A DNA stretch of 12,427 nucleotides from Ruminococcus sp. UBA1780 (GTDB lineage Bacteria; Bacillota; Clostridia; Oscillospirales; Ruminococcaceae). Both the position numbers and the translations under genes were made by a program. Shown here one piece after another: positions 1 to 6,264 of the stretch (positions within the stretch are counted from its first letter, which is position 1; every line of letters begins with the position of its first letter). Under the pieces are notes generated by a model. That model saw only the letters and a program-made list of their open reading frames with translations. It made no database searches and had not been told where the DNA came from. The DNA is taken from positions 1 through 12,427 of the forward strand of contig DCGK01000127.1 of NCBI GenBank assembly GCA_002315235.1, given 5' to 3'.

Positions 1-5
1 CAGAG

Positions 6-22
6 GCAATTCGAAGAATTGC
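6..22. repeat. Short perfect inverted repeat upstream of trkA
   Basis: The arms GCAATTC and GAATTGC (7 bp) surround a GAA loop. The sequence after it is only moderately T-rich (TTTGTTCATTC), so it could be the remnant of a terminator for a gene left of the window, or an operator for trkA. About 80 bases separate it from the trkA start, and I find no convincing -35/-10 pair in that gap. Confidence 0.35.
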
Positions 23-102
23 TTTGTTCATTCACAATTATTACAGCAGAACCCCGGATTTCCCGGCTTGCTGAAATCAGACAGGATGGTATTCAGAATA
101 CT

Positions 103-1464
103 ATGAAAGTTGTTATAATCGGAAGCGGAAAGGTTGGAAGCAATATTTCCAATGCTCTTTCGAAGGAAGGTCATGACGTTACAGTTATTGACACAAACAA
201 AACGGCTCTTGAAAAGATTCAGGATGTTCAGGATGTTATGTGTATTGAAGGTGACGGTGCGGATCTGAATGTGCTTAAGGAGGCTGACGTCGGTAAGTCA
301 GGCCTGTTTATCGCAACCACCCCGCATGACGAGCTTAATCTTCTCTGCTGTCTTTTCGCCAAAAAACTTGGTGCCGGACGAACCATGTCAAGAGTACGCA
401 ACCCTATGTATTTTTCACAGGTTGACATGCTTAAGGAGGACGTAGGTCTTTCCATGGTTATTAACCCTGAGCTTATCACATCTGACGAAATAATGCGAAT
501 TCTTGTTTTCCCGTCAGCTGCAAAGCTGGAGGTTTTTTCAAGAGGACGTATAGAGCTGGTTGAGCACAGGCTCAGTGAAAATTCCGAACTTGACGGCATG
601 ACTCTTGCCGAGATATACAAAAAGCACAAGATCAAATATCTCATAGGTGCTGTTGAGAGAGATTCGCAGATTTTTATTCCCGGCGGTGATTTTATACTTC
701 ACTCGGGGGATATTATCAATATAGCTGCTTCGCACCGTAATCTTGAAGGCTTCTTCAAGGCTATCGGTTCAATGAGAACAAAAATCAGAACAGTAATGAT
801 TGTCGGAGGCGGAAAGGTATGCAGTTACCTTGTCAGACAGCTTCTGGCAGCGCATATGACAGTTAAGGTTATAGAGATAGACAGGGAAAAATGCAATGAA
901 CTTGCCGTTGCGTTTCCGAAGGCCAATATTATTCATGCCGACGGTACGGACCAGGAGGTTCTCGTTGAGCAGGGAATAAAGCATGCGGACGCATTTATTT
1001 CGATGACAGGTATAGATGAGGAAAACATTATCATGTCACTGTTCGCGATTAAGAACTCAAATGCAAAGGTTATCACCAAGATTAACCGTGAAAGCTACCG
1101 TGAGATTGCAGGACAGGTCGGTCTTGACTGCCTTATTTCTCCAAAGCTTCAGACAGAATCAGTTGTTCTCAGTTATGTGCGTTCCATGAAAAATACTTCA
1201 GGAAGCAATATCGAAGCGCTTTATCATCTGGTTGACAACAAGGCAGAGGCTATTGAATTCAGAATCAAAAGACATATTGAAGGTATTGTCGGCATTCCGC
1301 TGAGAAATATCAATCTGAAAAAGAATATTCTTATCTGCGGTATTATCCGCAGGCGTTCAGTAATTATACCGAACGGTGATGACGTGATTGAAACTGATGA
1401 CTCTGTTATTATCATTTCAAAGGATCATCATTTTTCGGATATTACCGATATTCTGGAAGAGTGA
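103..1464 (+). CDS. trkA: Trk potassium uptake system regulatory protein TrkA
   Basis: This is the peripheral cytoplasmic subunit of the Trk potassium importer; it binds NAD(H)/nucleotides and gates the TrkH channel. The 453-residue product has the usual length of a full TrkA with two tandem RCK units. The first Rossmann fold opens with MKVVIIGSGKVGSN (GxGxxG at residues 7-12), followed by TrkA-C at roughly 140-220. The second fold starts near residue 229 with VMIVGGGKVCSYL, and a second TrkA-C covers about 370-453. DGAD (51-54) and DGTD (280-283) are the matching conserved loops. In the second glycine motif the last Gly is Cys240. I chose ATG 103 because family members start right at this beta strand. 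The frame stays open upstream to a TTG at 19, but those residues look non-homologous. An AGGA at 83-86 is a distant, weak ribosome binding site. The stop overlaps the trkH ribosome binding site, so the two are co-translated. Confidence 0.95.
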   Translation: MKVVIIGSGKVGSNISNALSKEGHDVTVIDTNKTALEKIQDVQDVMCIEGDGADLNVLKEADVGKSGLFIATTPHDELNLLCCLFAKKLGAGRTMSRVRNPMYFSQVDMLKEDVGLSMVINPELITSDEIMRILVFPSAAKLEVFSRGRIELVEHRLSENSELDGMTLAEIYKKHKIKYLIGAVERDSQIFIPGGDFILHSGDIINIAASHRNLEGFFKAIGSMRTKIRTVMIVGGGKVCSYLVRQLLAAHMTVKVIEIDREKCNELAVAFPKANIIHADGTDQEVLVEQGIKHADAFISMTGIDEENIIMSLFAIKNSNAKVITKINRESYREIAGQVGLDCLISPKLQTESVVLSYVRSMKNTSGSNIEALYHLVDNKAEAIEFRIKRHIEGIVGIPLRNINLKKNILICGIIRRRSVIIPNGDDVIETDDSVIIISKDHHFSDITDILEE

Positions 1465-1473
1465 GGTGGCTGA

Positions 1474-2919
1474 ATGAACAAACTGGCTGTTGCACACTAC
1501 CTCTGCAGGATTACGGTAAGCGGTTCGCTTCTGTTTCTTATTCCTGCGATTGTAAGTGCTGTATACGGAGAATGGGATTCGGTCAGGGTTTTTCTTGAGG
1601 TAGCTGCCGGAGTTGCTCTTGTTTCAGCTCCGATGGCAGTAATAAAGCCGAAGGATACGGACATGTTTGCAAAGGAAGGACTGGTTGTTGTTGCTCTGCT
1701 CTGGGTTATTTATCCTGTGGCGGGTGCGCTTCCTTTCTGGCTTTCAGGTCAGATTCCGTCATTTATTGACGCTGTTTTTGAAAGCGTTTCAGGATTTACT
1801 ACCACCGGTTCCACGATTCTTACTGACATAGAATCACTTTCACACGGAATGCTTTTCTGGAGAAGCTTTACGCACTGGGTTGGCGGCATGGGCGTACTTG
1901 TCCTTGCAATTGCCATACTTCCTGCCAACAAGGGTACCATGCATCTTATGAGGGCAGAGTGTGCCGGACCGCAGGTCGGTAAGCTGACCCCTAAGGGCAG
2001 AACCTCCGCACGAACTCTGTATATCATTTACGGAGTAATGACAATAGTTCTTACTGTTCTCCTTGTTCTTGGAGGCATGCCGCTTTTTGACAGTATCTGT
2101 CATGCGATGGGTACAGCAGGAACAGGAGGATTCGGTATAAAAAATACAGGTATTGCATTTTACAACTCAAGGTACATCGAATATGTTCTTACTGCGGGTA
2201 TGGCAGCCTTCGGTGTTAATTTCAGTATTTTTTATCTTGCGCTCACAGGACACATAAGAACGGCCCTGAGAAATACAGAGCTTCGGGTTTATCTGATAAT
2301 AATGGCTGTTGCTACAGTACTGATTATGGCTGCAAACCGCGGGATTCACAGTGAGTTTTCTGAAAATTTCAGATATGCGGTTTTTCAGGTTTCATCCATT
2401 ATGACATCGACCGGATTCGGAACAGATGACTATGCACTCTGGCCTGAATTTTCCCAGATGGTTCTGTTTATTCTTATGTTCATAGGTGCGTGTGCCGGTT
2501 CAACAGGTGGCGGACTCAAGGTTCAGAGAGTAATAATCATGTTCAGAAGCGTCAAAAAATTCGTCAGACAGACACTCAGTCCGAAGTGCGTTTATGTACT
2601 TAAGGGTGAGGACAAGAGCATGGATACCACAACGGTTCACGGTGTTCAGACATATTTTATTCTGTATATCGGACTGATGCTTATCTCACTTCTGCTGGTT
2701 TCTGTGGACAATTTTGATTTTGCCACATCATTTTCATCGGTTGTAACATGTATCAACAATATCGGACCGGGTCTTAACAGGGTTGGTCCTTCGGAAAACT
2801 TCCATATGTTCTCCGGTTTTGTAAAGATTGTTCTTTCATTTGACATGCTTTTCGGACGACTTGAATGTCTGCCGATTATCATTATGCTTTCACCTTCAGT
2901 GTGGAGAAGTAAGTTCTGA
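1474..2919 (+). CDS. trkH: Trk potassium uptake system membrane protein TrkH
   Basis: This is the potassium-translocating membrane subunit that works with TrkA. The 481-residue protein matches the usual TrkH length and is hydrophobic throughout. Its four pore-loop repeats are visible: GFTTTGST (107-114), GTAGTGGFG (213-221), MTSTGFGT (310-317) and INNIGPG (427-433), with filter glycines near 112, 218, 314 and 431. Other TrkH signatures are HWVGGMGVLVLAIAILP (134-150), GACAGSTGGGLKVQR (338-352), which is the intramembrane gate loop region, and the C-terminal GRLECLPIIIMLSP (461-474). The GAGGTGG at 1463-1469 is the ribosome binding site and begins inside the trkA stop codon, leaving nine bases between the genes. 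No terminator follows; a promoter for the next gene starts five bases after the stop. Family assignment is very secure; the ion preference (K+ rather than Na+) is inferred from family. Confidence 0.96.
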   Translation: MNKLAVAHYLCRITVSGSLLFLIPAIVSAVYGEWDSVRVFLEVAAGVALVSAPMAVIKPKDTDMFAKEGLVVVALLWVIYPVAGALPFWLSGQIPSFIDAVFESVSGFTTTGSTILTDIESLSHGMLFWRSFTHWVGGMGVLVLAIAILPANKGTMHLMRAECAGPQVGKLTPKGRTSARTLYIIYGVMTIVLTVLLVLGGMPLFDSICHAMGTAGTGGFGIKNTGIAFYNSRYIEYVLTAGMAAFGVNFSIFYLALTGHIRTALRNTELRVYLIIMAVATVLIMAANRGIHSEFSENFRYAVFQVSSIMTSTGFGTDDYALWPEFSQMVLFILMFIGACAGSTGGGLKVQRVIIMFRSVKKFVRQTLSPKCVYVLKGEDKSMDTTTVHGVQTYFILYIGLMLISLLLVSVDNFDFATSFSSVVTCINNIGPGLNRVGPSENFHMFSGFVKIVLSFDMLFGRLECLPIIIMLSPSVWRSKF

Positions 2920-2924
2920 TCCTA

Positions 2925-2953
2925 TTGAAATTCCTGAAGAAATTTGGTATAAT
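2925..2953 (+). promoter_or_regulatory. Sigma-A promoter for the large lipoprotein gene
   Basis: TTGAAA (2925-2930), a 17-base spacer and a perfect TATAAT (2948-2953) preceded by TGG, which gives an extended -10. Transcription would start near 2960 and give an AT-rich leader of about 75 bases before the start at 3035. The -35 begins only five bases after the trkH stop. Confidence 0.85.
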
Positions 2954-3034
2954 GTAATTTGATGTTTATTTATTGATGACTTATGTTTTATTAGTTTTAT
3001 TAAAGTAGATTTATGATGAAAAAAGGAGTAGGAA

Positions 3035-6000
3035 ATGAAATATTCAAAGAGAATTATTAGTTTTTTAGCTGCACTTGCTGTTTCTGTTTCATTTACATCC
3101 TGTAAGGAAAAGGAAGAGCCTGAAAAAAATACTGAAGAAGAAATTCCTGAAGTAACAGAACAGGAACCTGTACAGGAGCCTGAGGAAAAGGGAAATGAAT
3201 ACAAGCTTACAAGCTATTATGAGGAAATACCTCTTGCAAATATGAGCAGTCTCACCGGAGAAATTACAGATATTCTTTACGGCGGAAACCAGATGTATGC
3301 TATTACTGATGATACTGCATATACAAGCGGTTCAGGGCTTATGATGTGTAACATCGATCTTACTACAATGAAGAGAAGTGAGATTTACAATGCTCCGACC
3401 GGTTATTTCTATGCGTCTGATGACATCTCCAAGCTTCCTGAAGGGGTTGAACTCGGTGAGAACGACAGACTTTTCACTGTATTTACAGACAGAGTAATTT
3501 ACGGCAATGAAAAGGGCGTATGTGTTAAGGATTTCAAGACAGGTCTTGAAAGAGTAATAGAACTTGCAGGAACAACAGACATGGATGTTCTCGGCGCATT
3601 CTGCGACGGTAAAAAGTACGTTCTCGTATATCAGGAAAAGGCACAGACACTCAAGCATTTTTATGCTGCAAGTGCTGAAGGTGAAGTTATCGAGGAAACA
3701 AAGATGACTCTCGGATATGACGGAAACATCGAAAAGGCATATGTAAACAGTGCCGGTGACCTTTATTTCACAAAGGTTGAGCGTTCAAAGGAAACAACTG
3801 TTGTTTCAGCAACTGAAACAAAGACAACCGAATACACAAAGATTGAGCTTTACAGAATGAAGCCGGACGGCTCACTCAGCAGACAGGTCGGCGGTGAAAA
3901 GCTTCCGTATGAAATTAAGATAAACGACTTCTTTGTATCAGGAGAAGGTGATATTTACATTCAGGAAAGCGATCCTGTAAAGGGAAGCACAATTCAGCAG
4001 TTTGACTGCTACGGAATACGTACAGCCACATATAACATAGACCCTGAAGCAAATGCAAAGTATTTCGCCAGCGGTTCAGAGCTCTGGGCGGCGTTTACTG
4101 ATGAAGACGGTTCTGTAGGAATTGCTCCTGTGGATGAAACAGGTGTAATCCAGACAGCTCAGAAAATTTATACAGATGCAGGTACTGATTACAAGCTTCT
4201 CGCAGGAGACGCAGTTTATGATGCATATCTTTCCGATGCGGCTTCAGTTTACGGAATCAGATTCTCCGAAAGAACAATTGAAGAGGTTATGCAGTGGGCT
4301 GATGCTGATATTGATATCAAGGATCGCAACTGTATCGGTATAAAGGATGCAGGCGACATTTACTGTCTTACGAAGCAGACACTTGAGATTATGATTGAAG
4401 AGTCTGCCGCAGCTGATGATATTATGGCTGCTGAAAATGAAACTGCTGCAGCTGAGGGAGAAGAAAAGACTGATTCTGAGGAAGATGCAGACGAGGATCA
4501 GGATGAAGCTGACTCTGAAGAAGAATCTGAAGATGAAGATTCAGATGACGAGGATTCAGAAGAAGATTCTGAAGATGAAGAAGACGAAGAAAACGAAGAA
4601 GATGAGGAAGATTCTGAAGAAACAGATGAGGATGATGACGAATCTGAACCGGATGCAGCAAAGCCTTCAGAAACATCTGCTGAAGCAAAGCCGAAAACAA
4701 GAACCGAGGAATATCTCAGACCTATACGTCTTGCAAAGGCAAGCGAGCAGCGTCTTGAGGAACTCAACAGCAGAAGAATAATCACTGTTGCCGGAGATAT
4801 CTATACAACATTTAATGTATACGGTGAAGAGTACAGTGTTCCTGAACTTATCAAGGAATTCAACAGGAACAACGACAAGTACTTTATCCATCCGAAGAAC
4901 TACAACAGAGGAGCTGTTTCGGCTGACGGTGCGGAAAACGGACTTGAGAAGCTTGAAAAGGAAATGGAAGAAGGCTTCACACCTGACTTTATCATCTATA
5001 ACCCGGCTGACAATGACTTCAGCAGTTATGCAAAGGAAGGAAAGTTCGCCGAAATACGTGATCTTATGGCCGGCGATCCTGAGGTTAAGGAAGATGATCT
5101 CATGTCCAACATCGCGGAGTTCTGTACAGTTGACAATGTAATGTACAGAATCTTCCCGTTCTTCACAGGAAGAACATACTTTGCAAATGAGTCTGCAACA
5201 GACGGCAAGGGCAAGTGGAAGATGAGCGATTTCCTTGAGGAGGCAACTGTTTACAATACAGTATATCCTCACGAGGAGGCAGCTCTTGAAGATATTCTTT
5301 CAGTATATGCCTCAGTAAATACTGATTTTGAAGAAAAAACATGTAAGTTTGATACGGAAGAGTTCAGAGATGTTCTCAGATGGGCTGATGCATTTGATCC
5401 TGTTGAGGGTGCAGGTCCTGCAGGTGACAAGGTTTATGACATTCGTTTTGAAAAGCTTTCAACACCGGCAAGACTTAACTATGAAGAAACAGTTACTCAG
5501 GAGGAACAGATTGCCAAGGGTATTCCTTCAGGCGGTGAAGCTGAACTTGAAATAACACCGGGAATCTGCTTCTCAGTTCTGAAGACATCTGACTGCAAGG
5601 ATGTTTCATGGAGTTTCATCCGTCAGTTCTTTACTGACAATTTCTACAGCTGGGGAGAAAAGAGAGAACTGACAGAGAGCCAGATTAAGGCACGTATCAG
5701 TCCTGAGCTTCTTCCGGTAAGAACATCCGTTATGGAAAAACTCATTGCTGACAGCACATCAATGAAATACGAAAAGATGCTTAACGGTGATGATTACGCA
5801 CCGACGGTTATTACAACATGGGGCGAGGAATACGATCTTCCGGATGTATCAGCTGCAACTGCTGAAAAGTTCAGAAAGGCAGTAAACGGAAATGCATACC
5901 TCAGCATCAGGGGAACAGAGTACTTTGACATTCTTATGGAAGAATCATCAAAGTATTTCACAGATCCTGAAATGACAGTTGAAGACGCTTCAGCAAATGT

Positions 6001-6037
6001 ACAGAGAAGAGCTCTTGCATATCTTATGGCTCATTAA
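3035..6037 (+). CDS. Large lipoprotein: propeller-like N half, acidic insert, ABC-type solute-binding C half
   Basis: A surface-anchored lipoprotein of 1000 residues. Residues 1-23 are a lipoprotein signal (positive start, hydrophobic core, then FTSC with Cys23 as likely lipid anchor), followed by a Glu/Pro-rich spacer to about residue 52. Residues 55-447 show repeated strand motifs such as GDLYF, GDIYI and GDIYC, as in beta-propeller blades. Residues 580-1000 resemble family 1 extracellular solute-binding proteins: an opening ITVAGDIYTTFN strand, an EFNRNNDKYFI helix-strand, TPDFIIYNP, and FRDVLRWADAFDP later. I recall clostridial substrate-binding lipoproteins with this propeller-plus-SBP layout, so sugar or oligosaccharide binding is plausible but not shown. 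Residues 474-540 are extremely acidic and seem inserted at the domain junction. AAAGGAG (3022-3028) lies six bases before the ATG. It is monocistronic, between its own promoter and terminator, with no permease or ATPase gene nearby. Ligand unknown. Confidence 0.85.
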   Translation: MKYSKRIISFLAALAVSVSFTSCKEKEEPEKNTEEEIPEVTEQEPVQEPEEKGNEYKLTSYYEEIPLANMSSLTGEITDILYGGNQMYAITDDTAYTSGSGLMMCNIDLTTMKRSEIYNAPTGYFYASDDISKLPEGVELGENDRLFTVFTDRVIYGNEKGVCVKDFKTGLERVIELAGTTDMDVLGAFCDGKKYVLVYQEKAQTLKHFYAASAEGEVIEETKMTLGYDGNIEKAYVNSAGDLYFTKVERSKETTVVSATETKTTEYTKIELYRMKPDGSLSRQVGGEKLPYEIKINDFFVSGEGDIYIQESDPVKGSTIQQFDCYGIRTATYNIDPEANAKYFASGSELWAAFTDEDGSVGIAPVDETGVIQTAQKIYTDAGTDYKLLAGDAVYDAYLSDAASVYGIRFSERTIEEVMQWADADIDIKDRNCIGIKDAGDIYCLTKQTLEIMIEESAAADDIMAAENETAAAEGEEKTDSEEDADEDQDEADSEEESEDEDSDDEDSEEDSEDEEDEENEEDEEDSEETDEDDDESEPDAAKPSETSAEAKPKTRTEEYLRPIRLAKASEQRLEELNSRRIITVAGDIYTTFNVYGEEYSVPELIKEFNRNNDKYFIHPKNYNRGAVSADGAENGLEKLEKEMEEGFTPDFIIYNPADNDFSSYAKEGKFAEIRDLMAGDPEVKEDDLMSNIAEFCTVDNVMYRIFPFFTGRTYFANESATDGKGKWKMSDFLEEATVYNTVYPHEEAALEDILSVYASVNTDFEEKTCKFDTEEFRDVLRWADAFDPVEGAGPAGDKVYDIRFEKLSTPARLNYEETVTQEEQIAKGIPSGGEAELEITPGICFSVLKTSDCKDVSWSFIRQFFTDNFYSWGEKRELTESQIKARISPELLPVRTSVMEKLIADSTSMKYEKMLNGDDYAPTVITTWGEEYDLPDVSAATAEKFRKAVNGNAYLSIRGTEYFDILMEESSKYFTDPEMTVEDASANVQRRALAYLMAH
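4454..4654 (+). repeat. Low-complexity acidic tract within the lipoprotein gene
   Basis: Codons for residues 474-540 are almost only GAA/GAG, GAT/GAC and TCT/TCA. By my count about 50 of 67 residues are Asp or Glu, and most of the rest are Ser. The DNA is therefore purine-rich on the + strand and internally repetitive, for example repeated SEED, SEDE and DEED units. The tract lies between the strand GDIYC (440-444) and RPIRLAKAS (562-570), which look like partners in the last propeller blade, so it would form a long, charged, disordered loop. Such purine repeats change length easily by slippage. Confidence 0.85.
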
Positions 6038-6082
6038 ACAGACCAGCCGGATTAACGCAGGCTGCAGAGAATAAAAAAACAG

Positions 6083-6122
6083 AAGTTCTGTAAAGACAGT
6101 TAAGTCTTTGCAGAACTTTTTT
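6083..6122 (+). terminator. Intrinsic terminator after the lipoprotein gene
   Basis: A 15-bp stem, with arms 6083-6097 and 6104-6118 and one G-U pair, closes a six-base AGTTAA loop. The right arm runs into six T residues (6117-6122). An A-rich stretch precedes the left arm, so it might also work weakly on the other strand. It lies 45 bases after the stop at 6037. Confidence 0.92.
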
Positions 6123-6147
6123 GTTTGTAAAAACAGTAAAATAAATG

Positions 6148-6176
6148 TTGAATTATTTTGAATTATTTGTTATAAT
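6148..6176 (+). promoter_or_regulatory. Sigma-A promoter for the GH3 gene
   Basis: TTGAAT (6148-6153), a 17-base spacer and TATAAT (6171-6176) with TGT before it, an extended -10. The start site should fall near 6183, giving a leader of about 80 bases before ATG 6265. The leader contains operator-like palindromes. Confidence 0.82.
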
Positions 6177-6197
6177 TATAAATGAACGTGAAAAGTT

Positions 6198-6237
6198 TTG
6201 TAAACGTTTAAAGTAAACCGTTTCAGATGTGTTTACG
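6198..6237. promoter_or_regulatory. LacI/CcpA-type operator cluster downstream of the GH3 promoter
   Basis: TAAACGTTTA at 6201-6210 is a perfect 10-bp palindrome with the central CG typical of LacI-family operators. In the wider frame TTGTAAACGTTTAAAG it differs from the Bacillus cre core (TGNAANCGNWNNCA) at one core position. A second half-site pair, AAAC-C-GTTT (6215-6223), follows directly, and GTTTACG (6231-6237) is an inverted half-site. The cluster sits at about +16 to +55, where a bound repressor would block the polymerase. Which regulator binds is inference: CcpA or a local sugar-responsive LacI protein, neither encoded here. Confidence 0.5.
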
Positions 6238-6264
6238 AATATGGTAGAAGGGAATTTCTCAAAA

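Noticed and set aside
19..102. N-terminal extension of TrkA from a TTG start
   Set aside because: The extra 28 residues precede the canonical MKVVIIGSGKVG start and do not resemble TrkA. The TTG lies inside the inverted repeat at 6-22.
4395..4785. Overlapping open frames on both strands across the acidic tract: a Lys/Met-rich one on + and a Ser-rich one on -
   Set aside because: They are by-products of the GAA/GAT/TCT repeats in the lipoprotein gene. Their compositions are degenerate, and neither has a ribosome binding site or family motif.
4667..5272. A 201-codon open frame on the - strand inside the lipoprotein gene
   Set aside because: It lies fully within a well-supported coding region. 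The sequence resembles no family I know, has no plausible ribosome binding site, and is explained by codon bias of the + strand gene.
6229..6264. Alternative GTG (6229) or ATG (6241) start for the GH3 gene
   Set aside because: Neither has a Shine-Dalgarno sequence, and the GTG falls inside the operator-like cluster. ATG 6265 has a purine-rich AGAAGGGAA upstream and gives the usual KKILDW start.
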